Positions 39,678-52,147 of a stretch of DNA of 64,000 nucleotides are shown piece by piece. The notes below the pieces were generated by a model. It had not been told where the DNA came from and did no database searches. It saw only the letters and a list, made by a program, of their open reading frames with translations. Location: NCBI RefSeq assembly GCF_905475345.1, contig NC_066599.1, positions 4,560,501-4,624,500 of the forward strand, in the 5' to 3' direction. The stretch is from Vespula vulgaris. Its lineage: Eukaryota; Arthropoda; Insecta; Hymenoptera; Vespidae. Made by a program: the position numbers and the translations under genes. Each line of letters starts with the position of its first letter. The first letter of the stretch is position 1.

Positions 39678-42600
39678 ATGTTTTTTCCTATTGGATGGCC
39701 GCGAGTCCTAAATTGCACGGAACCAGATAAAATAAAGGCCATTGTTTGTAATAGAGACAAAATACTTTTTGCCATATTAACGACAGACTTTCTTACCATC
39801 TGGTATTGCAAGGTACGATTTCACATTTAAAATAGATCAATGATATACATATAATTATATTACGAAAATTATGCTGACGATAGAAACTCATTATGTTATT
39901 TAATATTTTACTTTATTATACTTTTCTTTTAACAAAGTAAACTCTTTTGTAGCCTTGTATACCTATTGTATTTGTAAGGCGAACTGCAGATTCTTTAAGG
40001 AAACACGGAGAAAATATCTTAGTACAATGGAGACCAGATTCCAGTATGTTAGTCATTGCAGTAAGTAACATAAGTTTAAAATTATTGATGTAAAAGTACT
40101 AGTAAAAGTGCTAATATAAATTATCTACGATTATTTCTATAGACGTCAGACAGCTACCTGCTGTTTTATCGATTGTCAGACAAAGGTCCAGAAGGAAAAA
40201 GTCTTTACGAGCAAAGAGATTCTCCCGTTACAAGCCTAAAACGTGATAGCGCTGAACTTTTCATTAAAGAAGTGATTCCATCTTTAGTTTTATCTTTTGT
40301 AAGCATATTGAGTATAATTACATATAATATCTGTAATAATTAAGAAATGGATAATGGATATATTTTTATTTTTAGGAAAAGTCTGCCTGGATAGATGGTG
40401 GAATTAGTTCTTTAGTATGTATACGTGATGAACTCATGGTTGCCACAAAAACAAGTCATGTAATACGGCATAAGTGGGATGGGACAGTAAATCGGGATTA
40501 TACACTTGATTTACGTAGAATACCATTTAGCATAGATCAACAAATATCCACTACAGCTGTACCCCTTACTGAAAATAATGCCTATGTTATGGATATTGAA
40601 TATTCTCCTTTAGTTGGTGGATTTGCTATTGTTCTTAGCACTGGAAAAGCAGCATTCTTAACAGCTCATTCATTAAAATTTGACCCAAATGTCAGTTAAT
40701 ATATTTGATAATTAATGTATTATTAAACTTACATTCAGTAATATTGTTTTATAATATTTTATGCAAATATATTTTAGCAAGTTCAAGGAATTTGGGCCAA
40801 GGATATAGAGGATGCTACTTGTGCAGCTGTGAATCATAAGTATCGTTTAATTGCATTTGGAAGAGGAAAGTAAGTAAATTATACTTTAATACGTTATACT
40901 ATATGTCTACAAAAACCTAACTTTTGTATTATATTTTTAACAGCTCGGAGGGTATCGTTTATTATATTGATGAGACAACAGGAGCATTGGAAGTATCACA
41001 TACACTAAGTTTGTCTTCAAAAGATTATCCTGGGAGACCAGGTTGCGTTAGATGTCTAAGATGGACTCCTGATAGTTGTGCTATAGCTCTAGCTTGGGAA
41101 GGTGGTGGTTTAGCGATCTGGAGTACTTTTGGTGCTCTTTTATTATGCAGTTTGAAATGGGATTATGGTTTGCGGGTAGATTTAACGCGTGATAATCCTT
41201 TACATATTCATACAATGGTAAATGAAGTTGGATATCAATTTAATGATAGTAATGTAATACCAAAGTTTGGTTCTTTATTGTTCTTTTACTTTTTTTTAAG
41301 GAATGGTCAGCAGAAGGCTACCAATTATGGATGTTGAGAGAATCACCAGGGCCATTATTAATAGAAGAAAATGGCAATGAACTGACACACTCAAGGCGTT
41401 CACTTATACAATTAGATTTTGTAAAAAGTCCTCTGACGGTTAATCCATGTATGGTAATATCAAATTTATAATCGTAATTATAGAAAAGTTATTTCTTTAT
41501 AATAATTCTTTCTTTTCGGAAGGGTCACCATGGACATTTATACTTACAAGGTGAAGACAGACTTTATTTAAATCTTGGTGGTGGTATATCTGCTACCACA
41601 TCCAATTTTCATATTTCAAATGAATGTCCTGGTGACATTGTAACTCAGACTCTTGCTGGATGCAAACAGTGGTTAGTTGTTCCAATTCCAAGTGCTTATA
41701 CTGGTTCCAATTGGCCAATAAGAGTAAGTCCATAATTAATTAGTAAATTATTATAATAAATTGTTAATTATAACTAGCTAATATATAATAATGGAAGGAA
41801 TATATAAATATAGCCAATATATAACATTTTATAGTATACTGCAATTGACAACGAAGGGTTAAGCATTGCTGTAGCTGGTAGAACAGGCTTAGCTCATTAT
41901 TCTTTACCATCTCGTAAATGGAAACTTTTTGGAAATGAAAGTCAAGAAAGGGATTTCATAGTAACTGGTGGATTGTTATGGCATCATGGTTTTTTGATAG
42001 CAAGTAGTTATTCCCTTTTGGATGATAGAGATGAGATTAGGATGTATCCACGAGATACTCGTCTAGACAACAATTATGTAAAGACTATTAGAATGCCATC
42101 TCAAGTATTATTACTCAATACACTTAAAGAAAGACTTCTGACGTTTTGTGCTAATGCACAAATTAGTATTTATGATATAATACTGGATGGAAATGGAGGT
42201 AAATTGTAAAAGAACTACATCATAAAATTTAAGTTTAAGTAAAGAAATAAATATCAAAATATAATTATTGTTAAAGAAATGGAAGATATAGAATTAACTA
42301 GAATACAAACCGTGGATATTAGTGGACTTTGTGTGCATCCTGCTTGCGTTGTAAGTGCAACATTAACAACAATTCGTGCGGAAACAGCAGGGAGTCATCC
42401 ACATCCTGAAAGTCTCTTACTCAATGTTTCTGGACGACTTTTGATGGTTCAGAGGGAACATTGCACTGATAATCCTGATATTGTAAGTTATTTATTACTG
42501 CCGATTATTATAAAATTGATAATTCACTTAATTTTTTTTACAGCTTTTTACATGTAGTCCTCCAACAGTGTTAGCTTCGTGCGTCGAAAATGTATGGGTT

Positions 42601-45328
42601 CCATGGCGATCAAGAAGAGACAAGCCTCATTTAACTGAAGCATTATGGTTGTTTTGTGGTGCTCATGGTATGCGTGTTTGGCTTCCATTATTTCCGAGAA
42701 ATCATCAAGAAAAAACGCATACATTCATGAGTAAAAGAATAATGCTGCCTTTTCACTTGTGCATTTATCCACTGGCTATACTATTCGAGGATGCAATCTT
42801 ATTGGGAGCTGAGAATGACACTGTGTTGTTTACATCTGATACCAATTCTCCATTCTCATTGCCTTTTAGTTTATTGGAATTAACGGTATGTGTATGTATG
42901 TGTATATATATATATATATATATGCATAGTACTTACGCGCGCGCGCGCGCGCGTGTGTATTGCAATATAATTTAATTAAATTTAATTTAAATGATTTTAA
43001 ATACATCTAATATTTTGATATTTTAGAGTCAAGTTTATCTTCATCAAATATTACGACAACTCATTCATAGAAATTTAGGATATCATGCATGGGAAATAGC
43101 ACGTTCTTGTTCTGCACTGCCATACTTTCCACATTCCTTAGAATTATTACTTCATGAAGTATTGGAAGAGGAAGCAACGAGCAAAGAACCAATTCCAGAT
43201 GCTCAACTACCGTCTGTAGTAGAATTCATCCGAGAATTTCCTGGAGTATGGGCAAGAGCAGTTGTGCAATGTGCAAGAAAAACTGAAATTGCACTTTGGC
43301 CATATTTATTTTCTGTTGCTGGACCACCTAAGAAACTTTTACAAGATTGTTTACAAAGACAACAACTTGATACTGCTGCTAGCTATTTAATTATATTGCA
43401 AAATCTGGAGCCATCAGCCGTTAGTAGGCAACATGCTACTTTATTATTGGATGCTGCTTTAGAACAAGGAAGATGGGAACTTTCGAAAGATCTTGTTCGT
43501 TTTTTAAGAGCTATTGGTAATAAGCAATGAGAAATTTTATTAAAAAATTATATATTAGATGTTATATATTTATCTAATATTTATCATAATTATCTTAAAG
43601 ATCCAAATGATGTGGAATCGCCTCGCACATCTTGGGGTGGTACAACCAAGTTAGGAGGTCATACACAAACCCCACCTTTATCACCTCATGAAGACGACTT
43701 GTCTCTCGTATTAGGAACCATGCAAGTGTCTAGGAGTCGTAGTTATAGTACTACAGCAACACCAAAAGTACAATCTGAATCAATGGCTAAAGATATTGCT
43801 CCATCTTCTATGTTAGAAAAGACTAGAAATGTTGTTATGAGACGCAAAAAATCTGTACCAACTGTTAAAATCGAAAAGTCTGATACCAAGTAAGTGTGGA
43901 AGGAATTAACCAAGTTCTACTTCTTTTTTTAATGTAATAGCGATATTGACTGAGATGTTCTATTTTTTATTTACAGAGAAAGCTCAGCCGAAGAATTCTT
44001 TATTGATGTTATCTTACAACGTCACGCTCGTCGATTACTTTCAGCTCGCAGATTACTAGATTTGGGAAGATTTGCTGCCCATTTAGATTTTCACTTGGTA
44101 ACATGGCTTGGTAGAGAACGCGATAGAGCAGCTAAGATTGATGACTTCATTGCCGCTTTGAAAGCTGTACATGAAGATTTTGCATATCCGTATCCAGTTT
44201 TGTCGCTCCCTAATTTACAAAGATTTAGAAGATCTAGCCTGACATCGTTGCGATCAATAAGATCTGTAAATCTTGAAAGTCCTGAAGATGAAACAGTGAC
44301 TCCAAATTTTGCTATTGATTTACCAGATAGTGGATATACAAGTTTACCTAGTGGCAGACCTCCTTATACTAGCTTGGTGTCTCCTGTTGCTAGCTTAGAA
44401 ACACAATTTCCTGCCACAGAAGCGAAACTAACTCCAAATATGTTGCATGGTAATATTAAGTTTTTCATACAAATAAAAAATATCTGCGTATGCGTATGTG
44501 TGTGTGTAAAAAGATCATATAACTAATGTAGTAACGTTTATTTGAATGATTTATTATTTTAGATACGAGTAGCGTAATTAGTGACGCTAGTACAATCTGG
44601 CGTGATGATGCCGAATCCATTGTGGGAACTGGTGTGGGTACAGTGTGTTGGGTATCTTCAGAACCAATAGAACCAACAGAAATTCATGTAGCTTCACATT
44701 GTGCCCCAGTTAGCAGAGCAGAAGTACAACTTAGGTATCTGTTACAATTGTTCCTTGAAGGTGGTTGTTTAGGATGGGCAGCGATATTGGCTGTAGTCTT
44801 GAGAGATGCACCAGCTATGTCAAGAACTGTGCGAGCAGCACACGCACCAATGCAAACCCTTGAATCTATAACGAATTTAAGAGATGGGCTTTTGACTCTT
44901 ACTAGATGGTCTCAATCAGAATGGTATGTCAGTGTGTAGTTAATTCTTACATTATATCAAAAAAATAAAGATAGAAGAAATTTCTTTATTATCTTTACAG
45001 TTTGGGGTATAGGCCATTTATATCAAGTATACAAGGGCAGATATCACTTTTGTGTAGATTAGTATTAAATAAACAACAGCAGGAACAAGAGCAAATACCA
45101 GAAAATCCTTCACCTGGTCCAGCTCCGACTGTTAACAGTAATCAACGTGGTAATCCATCTCGTTCTCGACATTCTTCCATTAGTCATACATCTGCTAGTA
45201 CTCCATTGGAAGAAGAACGATCGCGTGAATCATCTGTATGCGTAGAGGAAACTGGATTTCGAGAAAATTATAATAATCTCAATACTATAGAACGTTCCTC
45301 TGAACAATCTACTTGTATAATCTGTTAA
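39678..45328 (+). CDS. Ric1: Ric1 (Rab6A-GEF complex partner protein 1)
   Basis: Sixteen exons: 39678-39812, 39953-40060, 40143-40298, 40376-40690, 40778-40869, 40944-41217, 41301-41453, 41523-41723, 41835-42198, 42277-42482, 42544-42885, 43027-43516, 43601-43889, 43977-44449, 44563-44923 and 45001-45328, for 1428 residues, matching animal RIC1. The N-terminal half forms WD40-like propellers (for example LRWTPDSCAIALAWEGGGLAIWS and LQGEDRLYLNLGG). The conserved RIC1 domain follows (PYFPHSLELLLHEVLEEEAT; LDTAASYLIILQNLEPSAVS). The protein ends in a CaaX-like CIIC. Known role: with Rgp1 it is the exchange factor for Rab6 at the Golgi, promoting retrograde endosome-to-Golgi traffic. All splice phases close. 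The exon 11 donor lies directly before a TA/CG microsatellite. Confidence 0.95.
42903..42953. repeat. (TA)n and (CG)n microsatellites in a Ric1 intron
   Basis: A TA run (42903-42923) followed by a rare (CG)n run (about 42936-42953) a few bases after the exon 11 donor of Ric1. Alternating CG is unusual in this AT-rich DNA and can adopt Z-DNA. Confidence 0.85.
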
Positions 45329-47171
45329 ACTAATATCATTAGAATGTTCATAGATCTCCATAGTTTATTATAACTAAAACTCAGAAATTCTATCATGAAA
45401 TCGTGGAGATGTGTCTTTAATAATGTTTGAATTAAACAATGCTCTGAAAGAGAAATAAGAAAAATCTAGATGAATTAATTATTGAAGTAACTAAAAATCG
45501 TTTTGAAATAGGGTCTCTGAATGTATAATTTGAGTTTTTTGCGTCTAAAGTAATTTCAAAAGTAATTCTTTATGATGATCATGAATCTGTTGAAAAAAAA
45601 TTGATGAAACTATTATTTCAAATACAAATGAACGAAAATTTTAAATACCTCAAAAATAATCAATTTTGCAATATATATTTTCATTGTACGAAACATGAAA
45701 TTTATCATAGAACGTATTAGTAAAATAGATAAATACAATAAGTTGTACGTTCGTTTTATAGAAGGAAATTAGATATTATAGCTTTCATTCAGTATTTAAT
45801 ATAAGAAAGCAATTTTATTTCTCAGAATTGGTATATTAAATATTGTCACATTAAAGACTGGGAAATAGAAATGTAAAAATATTTAATATAACAATCGTAT
45901 AATCGTCTATAGATTGCAAACATTTATATTTAAAAAGAATTGAGATCAATTTCAATTGAAATGTTTCTTTTAATATTTTATATTTAGTTAAGAATGTAGC
46001 AATACTACGTTGATCTTGATATGATTATGAAGCAAAAGATACATATGATGATCTCCATAGATTTGTCACATTGTACCTGTATTATACAATTTTTTGTTTT
46101 TGACATTTCTTATATACAAAATTTTTAAACTCATTTTTATGAATTGAACTATTCAAATTCATAGATTTTCTTTATAAAATTACAACTATTGACTACATAA
46201 ATTTACCATTGATATTCTGAGAGTATATAATAACAGGAGTACCTCATTAATATATATCCTCATATGGGAAATATTTACGTTATTCAAACTTTTTACTTTT
46301 ACAAAAGATACACATAATATATATATATAGAAAAGGATTTGCTTAACATAAAAGAATATAGTACTTTATTTACAATTTTACAAAGAAGTTAATGTATTTG
46401 TTTACAGGAATTGTAATGTATGTAGTTTATATGGATTATTGCTATAATTACTATGCTATAATCAATAATTAAATTAGTACAATTGAAAATAACATAAATA
46501 AATAATCTTCTTTTAATAATAATTACAGGAGAAGATTTATCAGAACTGTGTCAATGATCATTATTTTGTAATATGCTGTAAAATGTGATATTAATTTTTT
46601 TTTGTAACAAAAGAAAAAAGACTATTAAATTGGTATGTGTGTTGTATGGTAAACGAGAAAGATGTAAAGTGTATAACACTGTCTAATTATTATTATAATT
46701 AAATATAAATGGAATTTTTATCAGCATTTTACATGAGCTAATATTGCAATAATATCAATGAATAGAAAATAATGTAAAATATTAATAAGTTATTTATACA
46801 AACTGTAATATAGATATCCATAAATACATGTTATATTTTCACAACATTTACTGCGATCTATAATTTGTTTATAAACAGTTGGTGCTTCCATTTAACGTAC
46901 ATATATAAATATGTGTGTGTACCCACAGGTAGCATATCAGTGAGAGGACATATGAGATATGTATATATATATATATACATATTAGCATATATACATATAT
47001 AACATATATACATATATAAATAAATTTCGTTACATTTATAATTTTTGTTTATATGTAAAGTAAAAAAACTATCGTTTATTAACAATATAATAGATTATAA
47101 ATAATCAAGAATTAAAGTAAAAACGCCAACAAAAAACATAAAACTTAACCTAATTAAAATTTTATATAAAA
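45329..47171. other. Ric1 3' UTR and upstream region of the GASZ-like gene
   Basis: Very AT-rich, with no supported exon in any frame; in particular I find no ankyrin-repeat coding upstream of the gene at 47172. A TA/ATAC-rich stretch lies at 46950-47025. Several AATAAA motifs could end the Ric1 transcript. Confidence 0.5.
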
Positions 47172-48002
47172 ATGAAGTCAAAGTTTCAGAAAATCGAAAT
47201 ATTTAATGACTATTTAGGATTTACAAAACAGACAGCATTAGTTTTACGTAGTTTAGGGGGTAATAATTTAATAAAGCCATGTGAAGAAAGAAATATATCG
47301 ACTAGTGAATTGCATAAACTAACTAAAAATGATTTTATACAATTAGGTATTTAATGTTTTATTTGTTATTAATATCACAGATGTATAGATAAATATATGA
47401 ATCTATAAATATTTGTATGTTTAAATTATAGGTGCTGATGAAAATTTGGCAGAACAACTGTTAAATCGATTAAAAATTACATCAAGAAATGATTACGAAA
47501 TAAGACCAGGGATGCAAAACAAGTATTTTAATTTTTTAAAGAATCATTTCTTTTTGAATAATAGCTAATATTAATAATATTTTACAGATTTGAAAATTTC
47601 ATTAATATGCTTGAAAATAGTAAGAAACAATTGAATTTTATTGGTATATATATTGCCTACTGTCGATTAAGACTTCAGATGCAACAAAATAATTTTTTCA
47701 TTGAACCAAATAAAGGATTAACTGCTACTTCAGCTTTATACATAGCTGTAATGGAAGCTCTTAATGAAGTAAATGATATGGAGAAAGCTATAAAAGAATT
47801 ATATACTTTAGTTCCAAAGGTATATATTGAAGTAAAAGAGATATTTTCTGTGTGACAATATTTAATTTTCAAAAATAATGATAAAAGTTATTCTTTATTG
47901 TAGGACACTAAAGCAAAGTCAAAACGTCTCATTTATTTCTCTACATTGTTTGCTGGATTAGGTTTAGTAGTATATTGGACATTACGTATACAAAAAGCCT
48001 AA
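47172..48002 (+). CDS. Small SAM-domain, tail-anchored protein; GASZ (ASZ1)-like C-terminal half
   Basis: Four exons: 47172-47346, 47432-47522, 47588-47819 and 47904-48002, for 198 residues. Residues about 12-72 look like a SAM domain (FNDYLGFTKQTALVLRS ... ELHKLTKNDFIQLGADENLAEQLLNRLK). A helical segment follows (FENFINMLENSKKQLNFIG; ALNEVNDMEKAIKELYTLVPK). The last exon encodes KAKSKR, a membrane helix (about 175-192, YFSTLFAGLGLVVYWTL) and RIQKA. SAM, helical linker and C-terminal anchor in this order are the distal half of GASZ, a mitochondrial outer-membrane scaffold of the piRNA pathway. The ankyrin repeats expected at the N-terminus are absent: an in-frame TAA lies seven codons before the ATG, with no AG acceptor between. 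The family assignment is inference; the gene structure itself is solid. Confidence 0.6.
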
Positions 48003-48503
48003 ATTTTGTACTATATATTTAATTTTTTTTTATACAGACATTTTTTTGTTTTACTTTATTATTCATATATGATAGGAATTATATATGATAGGAAAATAAA
48101 AATTAATCTGATTTTGTTTTATTTTAAAGCTTCAAGTTTTAGTTTGAAAATGTCATATATAAGTTGAACAAATAAATAAATGAAATAAGATTTTTGATAA
48201 GGTACTTTTACAAAACTATTTGAAAATTTGTACTCCTTGGTGATTTGAAATCTAATAATATATATACTAATATACATAAGAAAAAAGAAATGAAGAGATA
48301 AATAAAATATGCAGTACTATAGAAAAATATTGTGTAAGTATAAGTTCCTTTATATATCATATAGTTGTTGATATAAAACACAGTATAAAATATAGTGAGA
48401 AAGCATTATTCGTTTTAGCAGCGATGTTTCACACTCGCATGAACTATATATTGATAATATATAATTGTTACCACTAATATAATTACACATTTCAACTGTA
48501 CAT
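48003..48503. other. Tail-to-tail spacer
   Basis: 500 bp of AT-rich DNA between the GASZ-like stop codon and the last Sec8-module exon on the opposite strand. It presumably holds both 3' UTRs. No Sec8 C-terminal coding is present on the minus strand here. Confidence 0.55.
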
Positions 48504-49230
48504 TTATTTCCCTTCTTCAATTTTTTGATATCTAAAAATAGTATTATATACTGCTTTATTCTAAATTATATTTTTCTGGCGAAGTGGATCTATCAACAAA
48601 TTATTAATTATATTACAATATTATTGAAGTATATTATTATATGTTGTATAATAAAATAATTATTAATCACATACTTACGCTTCTTCTAAAAGTTGTAATA
48701 CATGTTTGTGCTCTATTCCTTCTAGCCATAAATTAAGTAATTCCTCGCGTTTACAACTTAATAACTGTTTACAAGCATTTAAATTTTCTTTTACAGCATG
48801 AATTTTCTCTCTTGCAGCAGTAACTCTTTCCGATAGAGTACTGAATATCTAAATAAATAAGTTATAAATAATTTTTGAATATATGACGATGTATGTAAAA
48901 ATAACGGTTAATTTATAATTAACTAATAAAACTTACTTGCATAACTTCTGTTAGATCTTGCTCATGTAATGAAACTAATTCATCTAATCTTTGATCACTT
49001 CGCTTATATTCTTTTTCTAATTTAGCTTTCTCAATCTCCCTTTGTTCATTTGTTTCAGAAGCAGAAAGTGCTCGTATTACTGAGATTAGTAAACCGCTCT
49101 ATAAAATATATCATAGATATATGAATAATTTTAGATTATGCTTCATATTATTTTTTATTATTATTAAATTTACCGTTTCTTTAGTGGGTTTAATTCCACG
49201 TGGAGGTTTAATAGGTGCACTTGCATTCAT
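48504..49230 (-). CDS. Sec8/EXOC4 N-terminal module only (partial exocyst subunit)
   Basis: Minus-strand exons 49230-49174, 49098-48937, 48848-48679 and a proposed 48531-48504, for 138 residues. The sequence is clearly the Sec8 N-terminal domain: KETSGLLISVIRALSAS, then KAKLEKEYKRSDQRLDELVS, VKENLNACKQLLSCKREEL and LWLEGIEHKHVLQLLEEA. Full Sec8 is near 1000 residues, but here the protein leaves the Sec8 alignment at the third donor. The next acceptor gives only YQKIEEGK and a stop. No further Sec8 coding is seen on the minus strand down to the LMTK gene. It could be a partial duplicate, a stand-alone Sec8 N-module, or the 5' part of a gene whose remaining exons lie elsewhere. Exons 1-3 are firm and the 28-nt last exon is weak. 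It shares an upstream region with Tim44. Confidence 0.75.
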
Positions 49231-49652
49231 TCTGTGATATTAAGTCACAAACAAAATCTGATAATAAGAAATGAATAGCATAAATCCGTGTTTATCATGA
49301 GACTAAAAGGTTATACTCATTTTGGATATCTATTATCAGAAATAACATAATACTTTTTAATACTATAAGAATTTGTAGTCATATATTAGTATTTTAAATT
49401 TATATGTAGTTAACATTCAAATGAACACCTATCATTTTTGACAACACATCTATCAAATGTCACACTTGTTTTTACTTGCTTTTTCGTAAACTTTAAAAGA
49501 ATCGAGAACAACCAAAAGTAATCAAGAAGGACAAATGGCTATAACGTTACAGAACTACGCCTAGCGGTAGACTAGAGGAAGTCTCTACAGTCTCGCTTCG
49601 TGATTATGATTAAGACTTTTGCTTAAGCTATAATAGATAAATCGTTTGTAAA
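49231..49652. promoter_or_regulatory. Head-to-head promoter region, Sec8 module / Tim44
   Basis: Only 422 bp separate the two divergent start codons, so both promoters must lie here, making it a probable bidirectional promoter. A less AT-rich patch at about 49530-49615 (CTACGCCTAGCGG and neighbours) is the likeliest core. No TATA box was recognised. Confidence 0.5.
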
Positions 49653-51860
49653 ATGGTAAATAATTCTAATTTCTAACTAAACATTTATTTCATAAAATAA
49701 GAGCATGATTATACCCGTATATTCAATGTATTTTTCTACGAATTAATTATATTCATGAGTTTATAAATGGAAAAGATCGGCTTTTTATAATGCGAGTGAG
49801 GTTAAATTTGTCGAATGCCTCTCGTGGCACTCACTTATTTTATTGCGTCATGTATTCCGTTAAAAAAACATACAATTTTTCATACTTTTTAAATATTGTC
49901 GATAATTTTTAAATTACGTGGATGTATGTATTCTTGTGTTATGTTTGTTAGTAAGAATTAGGAAAGATTTATATATACGCATGTATATAATACAAATGAA
50001 GTATTTATAAATAATTATACTTCATAAGAAATTTGTGATAAGAATTTTTAACTAATAGTTTCAGAATTTCGTGACATGCAGGATTAGTTTAGTAGGTATT
50101 GCTCGCTCCACACAATCACAAAGAAGATTTAGAAATGGCTCAAGAGAACATTCTTCATCGCGCAATCCATTGTTACGAACAACCTGTTTTCACTTACCAG
50201 ATATACAAAGTTTATCAGTGAGTTTTTTCTTCTCTATTACCAAAGTTATTTTTCCATATAAGTAACAATATTATATTTATTTAGATTCGTTCGTATTCAA
50301 ATCCAGCAAGAAGACCCAGTTTCTTTTCTCAATTTGTTGAAAATATTAAACAAGAAATGCAGAAAAATAAAGAGATGAAAGAATCATTAAAAAAGTTTCG
50401 TGAGGAAGCAGAGAAATTAGAACAGTCAGAAGCATTGCGCTCAGCGAGACAGAAATTTCAAGCAGTCGAATCTGAAGCCTCAAAGGGTTCTGAAGCTATA
50501 AAAGAGAAATTAGATAGTCTAAAAGAAAAAGTATGTCTATATATAACTAATGTTCAACTGATAACAGTATTAATGTATCAATTCATACATTACTTTGTAA
50601 TTTGATTGCATTGATGTTGATATTTTCTTGTGATAGGTACAAGAAGTTATTGAGGAAGCAAGTAAATCTGAACTAGGCAAAAAAGCAGGACAATTAGGTG
50701 AGGAAATAACTAAATCGGCAAAAGGCGCAGCAGAAACGATTTCGGAAAAAAGTCAAGCACTTGGAAAAACAGGAGCTTTCCAAACTATCTCACAGACAGC
50801 AGAAGTTGTACGCAAAGAGTTAGATCATCAAGGAATGCAAGGTTTTATATTAATTATATATTAATATATGTATTTATATACAAGTAGATACAGTATCTAT
50901 TATTTTATTATTCAATGCAGGAAGAGTTTACGTACCACTTACTAAACTAAGAAAAAGAAAAGAAATAGTAGATATATCTTTAGATGAAAAGCAGTTTCAA
51001 CCTAATATGGATGCACGAGGAGTTGAATTGCATAAAGATTCTAAATTTTTTCAGTCTTGGCAAAATTTTAAGGTATCTTCTCATTTAACATAATTATTTT
51101 TTTTTTATTCTTGTAGTTAATTATATCAACTGTGTTTAATTAACTCTTTTTGCATTTTATTTTTTTACAAGGATAACAATCCATATATGAATAAAGTTTT
51201 GGATTGGAAAATCAAGTATGAAGAATCGGACAATCCTGTAATTCGTGCTTCCAGATTTTTTACAGAGAAAGTTAGCTATATGGTTGGTGGTATGTTCCAA
51301 AAGACAGATTTGTCGGAAACATTAACAGAAATTTGTAAGCTGGATCCAAGCTTTGATAAAAATCAATTTTTGAGAGATTGCGAAATAGATATTATACCAA
51401 ATATACTCGAGGCTATGGTTAGAGGAGATCTTGAAATTTTAAAAGATTGGTGTCACGAGGCCGCGTATAATGTAATATCGCAACCTATTATGCAAGTACA
51501 AAAATTGGGATATCATTTAGACAATAAAATCTTAGGTATGATTATTATTTTCAAAAAGTATACTTCAATACAGTAAGAATAGTTCGCAAATTCAAATATT
51601 ATTTATTTCCAGACATTGAAAATGTAGATCTTTTAATGGGTAAGATGATGGAACAAGGTCCAGTTTTATTGATAACGTTTCTCAGTCAGCAGATATTATG
51701 TATAAGAGATAAAGATAATAATATAGTCGAAGGAGACCCTGAAAGAGTGATGCGTTTCAACTACATTTGGGTATTATGTCGCGATCCAACGGAACTCAAT
51801 CCAAAAGCTGCTTGGCGTTTACTTGAAATTAGTTGTTCGAGTGTCAAGCAATTTGTATAG
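49653..51860 (+). CDS. Tim44: Mitochondrial import inner-membrane translocase subunit Tim44
   Basis: Seven exons: 49653-49655 (start codon only), 50065-50217, 50285-50530, 50637-50841, 50921-51072, 51172-51535 and 51613-51860, for 456 residues, the normal TIM44 size. The N-terminus (NFVTCRISLVGIARSTQSQRR) is a basic, Ser-rich mitochondrial presequence. A Lys/Glu-rich coiled-coil segment follows, with EEITKSAKGAAETISEKSQ. The C-terminal Tim44 domain includes TEICKLDPSFDKNQFLRDCE, ILEAMVRGDLEILKDWCHEA and the ending NPKAAWRLLEISCS. Known role: a peripheral inner-membrane protein that recruits mtHsp70 to the TIM23 channel as part of the import motor. The start was chosen because ATG abuts a GTAAAT donor and joins the presequence exon in phase; exon 2 has no usable in-frame Met upstream of it. 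Confidence 0.93.
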
Positions 51861-52120
51861 TGTACTGATTCTAGATAAAATTCATATTTTATTTCCGGAA
51901 AATTGATGTCAAAAGCGATTAAGTTGTTTTAGATGTTTCTTTGTCTCATGTGCAATGGAAGCACATAACGGTTGAATGATTTGTCCTAAATAAGCTGGCT
52001 ATTATAATTACAATTATGAAATATTTTTTCATACAATGTCGGATTAAAAAAGTACCGTGATATAAAAAAACATTATTTAAAACAAAAATTCTTTTCTTGC
52101 TTGTTAAAAAAAAAAAGATC

Positions 52121-52147
52121 AAGAGAGAGAGAGAGAGAGAAAGAGAG
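52121..52147. repeat. (GA)n microsatellite
   Basis: GA units in the probable Tim44 3' UTR. Confidence 0.85.

Noticed and set aside
46858..47085. Tyr/Ile-rich minus-strand frame
   Set aside because: Translation of an ATAC/TA repeat region.
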